NCBI GenBank assembly: GCA_963697915.1
Contig: OY969103.1
Coordinates: 1,364,001-1,428,000, forward strand
From: VRUE01 sp963697915
GTDB taxonomy: Bacteria > Actinomycetota > Thermoleophilia > Solirubrobacterales > 70-9
Length of the DNA: 64,000 nucleotides
Reading direction: 5' to 3'
Below, one piece after another: positions 41,258 to 49,731 of this stretch. The translations under genes were made by a program, and so were the position numbers. Position 1 is the stretch's first letter; each line of letters begins with the position of its first letter. The notes below the pieces were generated by a model. It worked only from the letters and a program-made list of their open reading frames with translations. It was not told the DNA's origin and did not search any database.

Positions 41258-42160
41258 CTAGGCGGCGACCGCGACCGGCGCCCGCTCCGGGTTGGCGACG
41301 TCGCCACGCTCGAGCGCCTCGCGGCGCCAGCGCAGATAGGCGGGGCCGACGTTGCGCATCCGGTTCGGCATCAGCGGCGTCATCGCCCGCGAGGCGCCGG
41401 CGATGACGCGCAGCTGCCGCGCCTTGCTCTTGTTCCACTCGACCCCGAAGCGGGCGCGCAGGGCCGGCGAGAGCAGCCCGGCGGTGACCAGCGAGGTCTG
41501 GCGGATCGCGGGCACGCGGGCGAGGCGCCAGGCGCGATCGGAGAGGAAGGGGAGCGGCGGCTTGGCCGGGTCCTCGAGCGACTCGAGCACTTCGATCACC
41601 GCGGCGGTCCGCTCCAGTTGGCCGCACATCTCGTTGAAGTACTCGTTGAACTCGGCCCAGCTCTCGGGCATGTCGCGGTCGCGGACCCCGATCAGGCGGC
41701 CGCCGTTGCGCCAGTCCTCGTAGAAGCGGTCGAGCTCGTTCTTGGGAATTGGCTTGGCCAGCAGCTCGAGGCCGCGCACGATCGAGTGGGCGAGGGTGGC
41801 GTGGACCCAGGCGTAGGCCTCGGGCTCGAGCGCGCTGTAGCGCTCGCCGTCGGCTTTGACGCCCTTGATGCCTTTGTGCATGTTGCGGATCCGTTTGCCC
41901 ATCTCACCGGCCGCCTCCGGCCCGCCGTAGGTCATCGTGTAGGAGTAGTCGAGGGTGCGGAAGAGGCGCCCCCAGGGGTCGGCGCGGAATTCGGAGAACT
42001 CGCTGACCCCGGCGCCGACGGTCGGGTGGCCGACCTGGAGCAGGATCGCGTAGGCACCGGTGCCGACCAGCCGGGCGTCGCCGGCGTAGCGCCAGACGGG
42101 CGAGTCTTCGGTGGGCACGAGCGAGGCGTATTCGTCGGGGCTGGGCATGACGGTGGCCAT
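41258..42160 (-). CDS. Oxygenase MpaB-type DUF2236 protein, copy 3
   Basis: A 300-residue DUF2236 protein of the canonical short type: VWRYAGDARLVGTGAYAILLQVGHPTVGAGVSEFSEFRADPWGRLFRTLDY near the N-terminus and HATLAHSIVRGLELLAKP with conserved His, then YEDWRNGGRLIGV. It is only distantly related to copies 1 and 2. ATG at 42160 follows AGGAGA in the leader. DUF2236 members bind heme or act as oxygenases in known cases; the substrate here is unknown. Confidence 0.85.
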   Translation of the reverse strand: MATVMPSPDEYASLVPTEDSPVWRYAGDARLVGTGAYAILLQVGHPTVGAGVSEFSEFRADPWGRLFRTLDYSYTMTYGGPEAAGEMGKRIRNMHKGIKGVKADGERYSALEPEAYAWVHATLAHSIVRGLELLAKPIPKNELDRFYEDWRNGGRLIGVRDRDMPESWAEFNEYFNEMCGQLERTAAVIEVLESLEDPAKPPLPFLSDRAWRLARVPAIRQTSLVTAGLLSPALRARFGVEWNKSKARQLRVIAGASRAMTPLMPNRMRNVGPAYLRWRREALERGDVANPERAPVAVAA

Positions 42161-42250
42161 CGGCTGTCTCCTGGTCGAGTGGTACGAACGGACGATTTCC
42201 GTCCCAAAGATCCCAGATCGGGCGGCGCCTGTCAACGAAACTCCGACGAG

Positions 42251-42286
42251 ACCTGCATCGACCGCCGTATGACGGTGGATGCAGGT
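42251..42286. repeat. Palindrome at the rarA 5' region
   Basis: ACCTGCATCGACCG (42251-42264) and CGGTGGATGCAGGT (42273-42286) pair with one mismatch around an 8-nt loop that contains an in-frame ATG (42269). It lies 16 nt upstream of the preferred rarA GTG, between rarA and the divergent DUF2236 gene, so it could be an operator. Confidence 0.55.
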
Positions 42287-42301
42287 GGCAGTATCGGGGC
42301 G

Positions 42302-43627
42302 GTGGAACAGCTCTTCGACAGCGGCGCCGAACGGGGGCCTGAGGCGCCGCCCGCCGACGCGCCGTTGGCGGTGCGGATGCGCCCGCGACGGCTCGGGGAG
42401 CTGGTCGGGCAGGAGCACGTGCTCGGCGAGGGCTCGGCGCTGCGCACCGCGATCGAGTCCGGCCACCCGCACAGCGCGATCCTCTACGGGCCGCCGGGGG
42501 CGGGCAAGACGACGCTGGCGCGGATCGCGGCGGCCGGCGCCGACGGGGCCTTCGAGGAGGAGTCGGCGGTCAACGCCGGCCGCCCCGAGATCCGTGCCGT
42601 GATCGCCCGAGCGCGGGAGCGGCGGCAGGCGAGCGGCCGCGCGACGGTGCTCTTCCTCGACGAGATCCACCGCTTCAACAAGGCCCAGCAGGACGCGCTG
42701 CTGCCGGCGGTCGAGGAGGGGCTGCTGACCTTGATCGGGGCGACCACCGAGAACCCCTACTTCGAGGTCAACTCGGCGCTGCTCTCGCGCTGCCAGATCT
42801 ACGAGCTGCGGCCGCTCGATCCCGAGCAGGTCGAGGAGCTGCTGCGCCGGGCGCTGGCCGACCCCGAGCGCGGCCTCGCCGACCCACCCCCGGTCGAGGA
42901 CGGGGCGCTGGCGATGCTGGCCCAGCGCTCGGGCGGGGATGCCCGCGTCGCCCTCGCCGCCTTGGAGCGGGCGGTCGAGCGCGCCGGCGGCGAGCCGGTC
43001 GGGGTCGACGCGGTCGAGGACGCGCTGCAGCGCAAGGCGCTCGACTACGACCGCGAGGGAGACCGTCACTACGACTTCGTCTCGGCCTGGATCAAGGCGA
43101 CCCGCGGCTCCGACGTCGACGCCTCGCTCTACTACCTGGCGGTGATGCTGGAGGGCGGTGAGGACCCCCGCTTCATCGCCCGCCGCATGGTCATCCTCGC
43201 CTCCGAGGATGTCGGCAACGCCGACCCGCAGGCGCTGCTGGTCGCCGACGCCGCAGCCCGCGCGGTCGACCGGGTCGGCCTGCCCGAGTGCGCGCTGAGC
43301 CTCGCCCAGGCCGCCGTCTACCTGGCCCTGGCGCCGAAGTCGAATGCCTCCTACAAGGCGCTCGGCCGGGCTCGCGCCGAGGTCCGCGAGAACGGCGCCG
43401 CGACGCCGCCCGACTACCTGCGCGACGCCCACTACCCGGGTGCCGGCGACCTCGGCAGGGGCAAGGGCTACCGCTACGCCCACGACGAGCCGGGCGGTGT
43501 CAGCGACCAGCCGTTGATGCCGCCGGGGCTGGAGGAGCTGCGCTTCTACAGCCCCACCGACCGCGGTTTCGAGGCCGAGCTGGGGCGCCGTCTGGAGGCG
43601 CTGCGGAAGAAGTTTCGCGCCCGTTAG
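42302..43627 (+). CDS. rarA: Replication-associated recombination protein RarA (MgsA) AAA+ ATPase
   Basis: AAA+ ATPase of the clamp-loader family that acts at stalled replication forks. The 441-residue product has PLAVRMRPRRLGELVGQEHV (about 21-40), Walker A ILYGPPGAGKTTLARIA (about 60-76), Walker B TVLFLDEIHRFNKAQQDALL (about 116-135), sensor ATTENPYFEVNSALLSRC, and the RarA C-terminal domain with HYDFVSAWIKATRGSDVDAS and RRMVILASEDVGNADP. GTG at 42302 (VEQLFDSGAE) is preferred because family members start close to this point; an ATG at 42269 within a palindrome is in frame. Confidence 0.95.
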   Translation: MEQLFDSGAERGPEAPPADAPLAVRMRPRRLGELVGQEHVLGEGSALRTAIESGHPHSAILYGPPGAGKTTLARIAAAGADGAFEEESAVNAGRPEIRAVIARARERRQASGRATVLFLDEIHRFNKAQQDALLPAVEEGLLTLIGATTENPYFEVNSALLSRCQIYELRPLDPEQVEELLRRALADPERGLADPPPVEDGALAMLAQRSGGDARVALAALERAVERAGGEPVGVDAVEDALQRKALDYDREGDRHYDFVSAWIKATRGSDVDASLYYLAVMLEGGEDPRFIARRMVILASEDVGNADPQALLVADAAARAVDRVGLPECALSLAQAAVYLALAPKSNASYKALGRARAEVRENGAATPPDYLRDAHYPGAGDLGRGKGYRYAHDEPGGVSDQPLMPPGLEELRFYSPTDRGFEAELGRRLEALRKKFRAR

Positions 43628-43666
43628 TGACCAGCGCAACTTCCTCATAGACGCCGTGTTTCAGTG

Positions 43667-43867
43667 GTCGGCTTTCCAAGCTAGAGCCAGGGAGAGCCGA
43701 CACACCGGCCGGAGGCCTGGACTGGGGGTCTCCGGCCGGGAGTTAACAGGGGGAATACAGGGGGATCCGAGGACCGCGTGGGAACTACGCGGTCCTCGGA
43801 CGTGGCAGGCCCCTTCCCTCCACCCTCACGCGTTTTCCCTGAAATAGAGGGAAAACGCGTGAGGGTG
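43667..43867. other. Run of four hairpins in a 250-bp intergenic region
   Basis: Between rarA and the convergent TSUP gene (43628-43877) there are four inverted repeats in a row: GTCGGCTTTCC/GGAGAGCCGAC (43667-43701, one mismatch), CCGGCCGGAG/CTCCGGCCGG (43705-43739), CCGAGGACCGCGT/ACGCGGTCCTCGG with a 7-nt loop (43767-43799), and a 20-bp perfect stem CACCCTCACGCGTTTTCCCT with its complement (43821-43867, 7-nt loop). No convincing protein frame is present. It may be a bidirectional terminator cluster, remnants of palindromic elements, or a structured RNA. Confidence 0.6.
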
Positions 43868-43877
43868 AGGCCGGCGC

Positions 43878-44621
43878 TCAGCTGAAGATCGCCTCGCCGG
43901 CGAGGACCAGGCCGGCGAGGACGAGAATGGCGGAGATCGTCTTCAGCAGGGTGGCGTCGTCGAGGCGGCCGGTCAGCTGGGCTCCCAGGTAGGCGCCCGG
44001 GACGGCGCCGGCGGCGCCGGCATAGAGCAGGGCCCAGTCGACGCCGCCGGGGATGTGGCCGAGCAAGCCGCCGAGGCCGACCAGGGTGCCGACCGCGGCG
44101 TTCGTACCGACCGCCGCCTTCGGCGCCGTGCCGAGCCATTTGACCATCGCCGGCAGCCGCAGGGTGCCGAGGATGAGGCCGACGAGGCCGCCGAGCACGC
44201 CGACCGCGAAGGCGATCGCCAGGGCCGTGCCGACGCCGCCGCGGGGCCGCTCGCCGGCGTTGGCGAAGCGGTCGCGGCGGGAGATTTCGTAAGCGCCGAA
44301 GAGGACGACGAGGGCGATCGCGGCGAGCAGCACGCGCTTCGGCAGGACGCCCGAGAGCAGGCCGCCGGCGATCCCGCCGAGCAGCGAGGGCGCCGCCATC
44401 AGCCAGAAGAGGCGCCAATCGATGCGGTCGCCGCGCCAGTGAGCGATCGAGGCGGTCAGGGCCGAGAGACCGCTGACGGCGACGTTGGCGCCGGCGGCCG
44501 CCGAGGGCGAGGCGGTGAACTGGAGCAGGACCGGCAGCCGCAGGTTGCCCAGGACGAGGCCGGCGACGCCGCCGGCGAGGGCTACCGCAAAGGACCAGAC
44601 GGCGACGACGAGCAGCTCCAC
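43878..44621 (-). CDS. TSUP-family membrane protein (TauE/SafE)
   Basis: A 247-residue sulfite/organosulfur exporter-type permease with about eight helices in two halves. The repeated signature is visible: AGGVAGLVLGNLRLPVLLQF at about 16-35 and VGLILGTLRLPAMVKWLG at about 150-167 (G-x-(V/I)-x-G-x-L-R-x-P). Substrates of such proteins include sulfite, sulfoacetate or other anions; none can be chosen here. It is divergent from the DUF1385 gene at 44660 with 38 bp between. Confidence 0.88.
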   Translation of the reverse strand: MELLVVAVWSFAVALAGGVAGLVLGNLRLPVLLQFTASPSAAAGANVAVSGLSALTASIAHWRGDRIDWRLFWLMAAPSLLGGIAGGLLSGVLPKRVLLAAIALVVLFGAYEISRRDRFANAGERPRGGVGTALAIAFAVGVLGGLVGLILGTLRLPAMVKWLGTAPKAAVGTNAAVGTLVGLGGLLGHIPGGVDWALLYAGAAGAVPGAYLGAQLTGRLDDATLLKTISAILVLAGLVLAGEAIFS

Positions 44622-44659
44622 GCGGCGTCACTCTAAGCGTCCCTCTATCTTGGAGAGCG

Positions 44660-45451
44660 GTGAGCTCCCCACAACTGAAACTCGGCGGCATGGCGCTGCG
44701 CAACGGCCTGCTGATCCACGGGCCGACCCACTGGGCGGCGGCGGTGCGCGACGCCGGCGGCGAGGTCCAGGTCGCCTCCGAGCGCAAGCCGCGGCTGGCG
44801 CCGAAGCTGGCCGGCCGCGTGCCGGGCCTGCGCGGGCCGCTGAAACTGGTCGAGGCGATGGCGGTGCTGCCGCTGGTCCGCCTGCGCCTGCCCGCCGCCC
44901 GCCTGCCCTTCGAGGACCCGCGCGTGCTCGCCGCGGCCGGCGCCTCCCTGCTGGCGACCTCGGCCCTGCGCCGCCGCCTGCGCAGCTCGGCGATGCGCGA
45001 GACCGCCTCCCAGGTGGTCGGGTTCCTGCCCGCCGTCACCGCGCTCACCGACCGCGACCTGGCCGCCTACCACGGGGCCGAGCACAAGGCGATCGGCGCC
45101 TACGAACGGGGGATCGAGGACCCGGCGACGGTGCCCAAAGAGCACGACCGCTGCGGCTCCAACCTGATCGCGCCGATGATGCTGCTCTCGGTCGCCGGCA
45201 CGGTCCTGCTCGAGAGCCTGGTCGAGAACCCGAGCCAGCTTGCCCGCGGCGCGGTCAGCTTCGGCGGCGCCTCGCTGGCGGTCGAGATGTTCGCCTGGAG
45301 CGACCGCAACCACGGCAAGCCCCTGGCCGAGGCATTCCACACCGCCGGCCGCGAGATCCAGGGCCGCCTGGCGACTCGTGAGCCGACCCCGGAGCAGCTC
45401 CAGGTCGCGGTCGCGGCGCTCGCCGAGATCCTGCGGGCCGAGGGCGCATAG
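44660..45451 (+). CDS. DUF1385 family membrane protein
   Basis: A 263-residue protein of the DUF1385 family. The N-terminal GGMALRNGLLIHGPTHWAAAVR and the conserved YHGAEHKAIGAYERG (about 134-148) and RCGSNLIAPMMLL (about 162-174) segments are diagnostic. There are two to four membrane segments. The function is unknown; the His/Glu-rich AYHGAEHK motif suggests metal binding. GTG start. It is first in a run of four same-strand genes ending at 46709. Confidence 0.85.
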   Translation: MSSPQLKLGGMALRNGLLIHGPTHWAAAVRDAGGEVQVASERKPRLAPKLAGRVPGLRGPLKLVEAMAVLPLVRLRLPAARLPFEDPRVLAAAGASLLATSALRRRLRSSAMRETASQVVGFLPAVTALTDRDLAAYHGAEHKAIGAYERGIEDPATVPKEHDRCGSNLIAPMMLLSVAGTVLLESLVENPSQLARGAVSFGGASLAVEMFAWSDRNHGKPLAEAFHTAGREIQGRLATREPTPEQLQVAVAALAEILRAEGA

Positions 45452-45463
45452 ACTGCGCGGCCC

Positions 45464-45874
45464 ATGTTCGGCCGCATCGACCACATCGGCGTCGCCGTCG
45501 AGGACCTCGACGCCGCGATCGACCTCTACGCGAAGCGCTTCGAGATGGAGCTGACCCACCGCGAGACGGTCGAGTCGCAGGGGCTCGAGGCGGTCCTGCT
45601 CGACGTCGGCGACGGGCACGTCGAGCTGCTCTGCCCGCTCGGGCCGGACACGGTGGTCGGCAAGTTCCTCGCCCGCAAGGGGGAGGGGCTGCACCACGTC
45701 GCCTACGCGGTCGACGACATCGACGCGACGCTGGCCAAGCTGACGGCCGCGGGCGTCGAGCTGCTCGACCGCGAGGCGCGCGTCGGCATCCGCGAGAGCC
45801 GCATCGCCTTCCTGCACCCGCGCTCGACCGGCGGCGTGCTGACCGAGATCGTCGAACCCGCGGGAGGACACTGA
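45464..45874 (+). CDS. mce: Methylmalonyl-CoA epimerase
   Basis: A 136-residue glyoxalase/VOC-fold enzyme interconverting (S)- and (R)-methylmalonyl-CoA in propionate metabolism. Signature: IDHIGVAVEDLDAAIDLY at the start with metal His, GLHHVAYAVDDIDATLAKL (about 74-92), and FLHPRSTGGVLTEIVEP at the end with metal Glu. The length is typical. The mutase is not in the window. It overlaps the next gene by 1 nt (TGATG). Confidence 0.92.
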   Translation: MFGRIDHIGVAVEDLDAAIDLYAKRFEMELTHRETVESQGLEAVLLDVGDGHVELLCPLGPDTVVGKFLARKGEGLHHVAYAVDDIDATLAKLTAAGVELLDREARVGIRESRIAFLHPRSTGGVLTEIVEPAGGH

Positions 45875-46101
45875 TGGCGGACCTGCAGAAGGTGGAGATC
45901 GGTTTCGAGGGCGGCCAGGTGCTGCCCGTGCGGCTCAGCGAGGACGAGCTCAAGGACCTGCGCAAGCAGGTCGAGAAGGGCGGCTGGCACGACATCAAGA
46001 CCGACGAGGGCGTGCTCTCGATCTATGTCGGCAAGGTCGCCTTCCTGAGGATCGACTCGGGCGGGCACCGGGTCGGCTTCGGCCTCGGCCAAGGCGACTG
46101 A
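45874..46101 (+). CDS. Small conserved-looking protein of unknown function
   Basis: A 75-residue soluble protein (MADLQKVEIGFEGGQVLPVR, then LSEDELKDLRKQVEKGGWHD). Strands flank one helix, ending VGKVAFLRIDSGGHRVGFG. It resembles small actinobacterial proteins found beside mce-type genes, but I cannot name a family. It is translationally coupled on both sides: TGATG with mce and TGATG with the methyltransferase. Confidence 0.75.
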   Translation: MADLQKVEIGFEGGQVLPVRLSEDELKDLRKQVEKGGWHDIKTDEGVLSIYVGKVAFLRIDSGGHRVGFGLGQGD

Positions 46102-46709
46102 TGCGGGGCCGGAAGCTGCTCGGCGTCGCCACCTTGGCGACGCTGGGGGCGGCGCTGTGGTGGCGCAGGAACCCTTCGGCGTGCCCGTATGGGCAGCGCT
46201 GGTGGGTCGAAGTGCCGCACCCGGTGATCACCCGTGACCGGCTGCGTGAGGTCCTGTCCCCGGCGCCCGACGAGCGGATCCTCGAGATCGGCCCCGGGTC
46301 CGGCTACTACACGCACGACATCGCCTCCTGGGTGCCGGCCGGCACGGTCGAGATCTTCGACCTGCAGCAGGAGTTCCTCGACCACGTGATGCGCGGCGCG
46401 GCCGAGCGCGGCGCCGCCAACGTCGTCCCGACCCAGGGCGACGCCACGGCGCTTCCTTATGCCGACGGCTCGGTCGACGCCGTCGTCCTCACCGCGGTGC
46501 TGGGTGAGATCCCCGACACCGGCGCTGCGCTGCGCGAGATCCGCCGCGTGCTCAAGCCCGGCGGCCGGCTCGTCGTCGGCGAGCTCTTCGGCGACCCCCA
46601 CTTCACCACGCAGGCCAGCCTGCGGAGCCAGGGTGAGGCCGCCGGCCTCGCCTACGAGGACCACTCCGGCAACTGGTTCGCCTACTTCGCCCGCCTGACG
46701 CCGGCCTGA
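46101..46709 (+). CDS. Class I SAM-dependent methyltransferase, membrane-anchored
   Basis: A 202-residue protein with a short N-terminal hydrophobic segment (LLGVATLATLGAALWW) and a Rossmann methyltransferase domain: RILEIGPGSGYYTHDIA (SAM motif I, about 54-70), VEIFDLQQEFLDHV, GDATALPYADGSVDAVVL and LREIRRVLKPGGRLVVGE (about 144-161). It resembles ubiquinone/menaquinone-type or phospholipid methyltransferases, but the substrate is undetermined. Last gene of the 44660-46709 run. Confidence 0.85.
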   Translation: MRGRKLLGVATLATLGAALWWRRNPSACPYGQRWWVEVPHPVITRDRLREVLSPAPDERILEIGPGSGYYTHDIASWVPAGTVEIFDLQQEFLDHVMRGAAERGAANVVPTQGDATALPYADGSVDAVVLTAVLGEIPDTGAALREIRRVLKPGGRLVVGELFGDPHFTTQASLRSQGEAAGLAYEDHSGNWFAYFARLTPA

Positions 46710-46711
46710 CA

Positions 46712-46770
46712 GCGCCGGCGCGGAGGGGAACCGGCGCCGGGACGGGCAGGGAGTCCCCGCCCCGGCGCGC
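46712..46770. terminator. GC-rich hairpins between convergent genes
   Basis: GCGCCGG (46712-46718) pairs with CCGGCGC (46731-46737). A second imperfect stem follows, formed by CGCCGGGACGGG and CCCCGCCCCGGCG around CAGGGAGT. They sit between the methyltransferase stop and the stop of the convergent surface-protein gene and probably terminate both. Confidence 0.55.
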
Positions 46771-46773
46771 GTC

Positions 46774-49587
46774 TCAGCGCTGGCCGCCCCGGCAGGCCGG
46801 GATGTTGAGCCGCAGGTTGCGGTCCCTCACCCGGCGGCTGTTCTGCGCCGTCAGGTTGAGCACCCCTGCCGTCTGTCGCGTGCAGAGGTCACGCGAGTTG
46901 ACCAGCAGCCCCTGACTGCCGCCCTTCATCGTCAGGATGAACTTGTTGACGGGGACGTCTGGGGTGTTGTTGAAGACGGTCTTGAGGCGACCGCTTTTCG
47001 AGCTGATCACGCCACGTAGCCGGATGTTGACCTGGCCGCGCAGGTCGACCAGCAGGTCCGGCAGTGGGTTGTCGGACGAGGTCAGGTAGACCGGGCCCCT
47101 GAGCGGCCCGGCGAGCAGCGGTGAGGTCGCCCTCGCGTTGCCGTAGATCGATCCTTTCGGACAGTTGTCGGCCGCCAGCTGCACCCGCGTGCAGACGGTG
47201 TCGATGTGGGCCTGTTCGAGGATCGTCGCCCGCGGCAGGATGAACGCCGCCCGCCGCAGGTTGGCGTCGCCCTGGCGGGCCTGGACGATCGCCCGGAATT
47301 TCGGGAACCGAGCGCGTTTGGTCTGGTTCTTGCCGCCGAAGATGCGGGCGAAGAACCTCGGTTGGAATTTGAGGGCGCGACACTGGCCGGCGCGGAATTC
47401 GCTCGCTGGTTTCGACTCCGACCAGCTCGCTTCGTCGGCGGGGTTGCCGCCGCCGCCGAAGAGTCCCCCGGCAATCGGGAACGCCTGTCGGCAGGTGGTC
47501 GGGTTGAGGGTGAAGTCCTGCCGGCTGATCGCAACGTCGATCGCGCGGATGTCGAGCTTCACGCCACCGAACACGAAGGGAATCGGATCCGAGACGGCAT
47601 GGACCTCGGCCGTTTCGGGGTTGATGTTGAGGGCGGTCCTGACCACGACCGTGCCCAGGTCGAAGGGCCCGGCGACGGCCGGCGTCACGAAGACGAAGCT
47701 GATCGGAGCGCCCCGGTAGGGACCGGCCAGGTAGACGTTGCCGTTGGTGCGGAACGGGTCACCGGAGCCGACGTCGATGCTGCTCGTGCCGACGTGACTG
47801 TTGGCCGGGCAGCTCGGACTGGCCAGCTCCTCCTGGCCCGAACGTCCCGCCGCCGCCGAGATGCTGTCCTCGGGGCAGTAGTCCACCCCGCGCAGTTTGG
47901 CGACCATGCCGGGAGGCAGGTTGACCTCGATGCGCCGGATCTCCTGCTCCCCGTTCGACCGCGTGACTCTCAGTGAGAACGGGCTGAAGGCACCCGCTTT
48001 GTTACCGATGGGGCCGGCCGCGTAACCGGGGTTGAACGGCCGCTCGGCGAGGGTCGCCGGGCACGGCCCGCCGCCGGGGGCACTGGTGAGCGTGGACTCG
48101 GCGTTGTCGGGCACTTCTTCGTTCGGCCTCGACCACGGGGTGAAGTGAGCCGTGGTCGTGTGCGGGCCGCAGGTGTCAGCTGAGGTCAGCGCCCCTCGCG
48201 GCCCACCGTCGATGTGGACTTTGAAGGAGTTGAACGGCGCCTGCGGGTTGTTGGGCACGACCGCCGTCAACTGGCCCGTCTGCAGGTTCGGGAAGACGTT
48301 CCCGACCAGACGGACGTTGACGCCGAATTTGGCTGAGGTGACATGGATGAAGATCCGGAACTGGTTGCCGGAGCTCGGGTCGTTGCTGAGCGGCTGGGCG
48401 ACGTACACGTCGCCACCGAGGATCTCGGGCAGCGCCGGGGTCTCGACCTCGACGGAGCCGACCCTCGAAGACGGTGGGCAGGCGACCGGGTCGTTGGTGC
48501 CTTTCGCGAATTGTTCGTCCGTGCACGTCTCGAGGTCGTTGGCGACCGACGGGTTGAGCCCGGCCCCTTCGGGCAGCGTCACCGTTGCCTTGAGCAGGTG
48601 GGAGGTTTGGATCTCGGACGGATTGGGGTTGAAGGGAAGCTGGACGTCAACCGTCGCGGGCTCGGGGGAATCCGTCGCGCCGCTTGCCGTGGTCTCGATG
48701 CTCGGCGCGAAGGGGACGTTCTCACAGCCGTCGGCTCCAACCGCGGTTTCGAATAAGGCGGAGTCTTCTAGTTCGACCCCCCCGGTCGACGTGGCGTGCG
48801 ATTTGACCTCGAGCTGGGTCACCTGCGGGCCGGCACAGTTGCTCGGCATGGTCAGGTAGCCGGTCCCCGCCTGGCCGTTGAAGACCAGGCGCGAGCCGAT
48901 CACAGGCAGGCTGGCCGGCGGCGCCTCGATGTCGTGGATCGTGAAGGAGATGTGCTGGTCCACGGGAGAGAGGTCGGATTCGAGGATGGTCGGTTTGCCG
49001 GTCGCGTTGAAGCCGGCCGAGGACGGTTCTCCTGGTTCGGGATCGAGGTTGTAGACCGGCACGGGCACAGTGAAGGCGAGCCCGGCGGTGCCCATCGGGA
49101 AGACCGGTGGGCCGGTGCTGATCGTGGTGAAATAGTTGACCCCAACCTGGGAGCCGGGCACTTCGGTGGCGCATTTGGTCACCACCGGGGGGGGAACCGC
49201 GGCCAGTTCGGAGAGCTGTTTCCTCGTGCACTGTGGCGTCGCCTCGGGGTTGACGCCAAGGCCCTCAGGAAGTTCGGTGCGGATCTCTTTGATGAAGCCG
49301 TCAGGCAAGGGAGGTGCGTTTTCCTGGTTCATCAGGAAGGCGGTGACGCCGAAGTTGGGGTGCCCTGCGGCTTGGGTGTAGAAGCGTGACAATTCGTCGG
49401 ACGCGAGGCAGGGATCACCGTTGGCTTCCCAGTTTCCTAGCCCCGGCGCGCTTAGATCCGTTTTACAGGTCAGCGCCTCAAATTTCGCGATGCCGAAGTC
49501 AGCTTGGGCGCTCGAGGCGCCGAATGCGGGAATGAGGAACGCGGCGGTGAGAACCAGCAGCCCCAGCGGGCTCGCCTTCCATCTCAT
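46774..49587 (-). CDS. Large secreted CP-x2-S-x2-G repeat protein, paralogue of the 13575 gene
   Basis: A 937-residue exported protein with a signal peptide (MRWKASPLGLLVLTAAFLIP, cleaved near SSAQADFG). It shares module order with the product at 13575-16946: an AGHPNFGVTAFLMN segment (AGxHP, about 72), then four repeats with C-x-x-x-Q near their start and a CP-x-x-S-x-x-G-like site near 145 (SQVGV), 370 (CPPSSRVGS), 595 (CPANSHVGT) and 810 (CPKGSIYGN). Each is followed by strand-rich VYLAGPY.GAP or VYLTSSDNPLPD segments. It lacks the DUF11-like domain and the long Lys tail; it ends CRGGQR. GGAGGAGA lies 5 nt upstream of the ATG. Monocistronic. Function unknown, presumably cell surface. Confidence 0.88.
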   Translation of the reverse strand: MRWKASPLGLLVLTAAFLIPAFGASSAQADFGIAKFEALTCKTDLSAPGLGNWEANGDPCLASDELSRFYTQAAGHPNFGVTAFLMNQENAPPLPDGFIKEIRTELPEGLGVNPEATPQCTRKQLSELAAVPPPVVTKCATEVPGSQVGVNYFTTISTGPPVFPMGTAGLAFTVPVPVYNLDPEPGEPSSAGFNATGKPTILESDLSPVDQHISFTIHDIEAPPASLPVIGSRLVFNGQAGTGYLTMPSNCAGPQVTQLEVKSHATSTGGVELEDSALFETAVGADGCENVPFAPSIETTASGATDSPEPATVDVQLPFNPNPSEIQTSHLLKATVTLPEGAGLNPSVANDLETCTDEQFAKGTNDPVACPPSSRVGSVEVETPALPEILGGDVYVAQPLSNDPSSGNQFRIFIHVTSAKFGVNVRLVGNVFPNLQTGQLTAVVPNNPQAPFNSFKVHIDGGPRGALTSADTCGPHTTTAHFTPWSRPNEEVPDNAESTLTSAPGGGPCPATLAERPFNPGYAAGPIGNKAGAFSPFSLRVTRSNGEQEIRRIEVNLPPGMVAKLRGVDYCPEDSISAAAGRSGQEELASPSCPANSHVGTSSIDVGSGDPFRTNGNVYLAGPYRGAPISFVFVTPAVAGPFDLGTVVVRTALNINPETAEVHAVSDPIPFVFGGVKLDIRAIDVAISRQDFTLNPTTCRQAFPIAGGLFGGGGNPADEASWSESKPASEFRAGQCRALKFQPRFFARIFGGKNQTKRARFPKFRAIVQARQGDANLRRAAFILPRATILEQAHIDTVCTRVQLAADNCPKGSIYGNARATSPLLAGPLRGPVYLTSSDNPLPDLLVDLRGQVNIRLRGVISSKSGRLKTVFNNTPDVPVNKFILTMKGGSQGLLVNSRDLCTRQTAGVLNLTAQNSRRVRDRNLRLNIPACRGGQR

Positions 49588-49646
49588 GTGACTCTCCTCC
49601 AGACGGGTTTCCTGAAAAAGGAACTACCCGCCTCCCGCACTTAAAA

Positions 49647-49675
49647 ACGGTACACCATGAGTTTTCAGGGGTCCA
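49647..49675 (-). promoter_or_regulatory. Possible promoter of the 46774-49587 gene
   Basis: On the minus strand, TGGACC (49670-49675), a 17-nt spacer and TACCGT (49647-49652) lie in an AT-richer leader. TACCGT differs by one base from the TACAGT of the strong promoter at 9612. The match to consensus is modest. Confidence 0.35.
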
Positions 49676-49731
49676 TGGGGGATAAATACGGACGGCCAAG
49701 AGGAAACGTGGTGTTCCTACGTCACGTCGGC

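Noticed and set aside
41258..43648. A minus-strand frame of about 800 codons extending the DUF2236 gene upstream through rarA
   Set aside because: The part upstream of 42160 is antisense to the well-supported rarA gene. The DUF2236 protein has a clear start with a ribosome binding site at 42160.
43656..43847. A 63-codon plus-strand open frame between rarA and the TSUP gene
   Set aside because: It runs straight through the four hairpins, has a composition unlike the neighbouring proteins and resembles nothing; it is a by-product of the palindromes.
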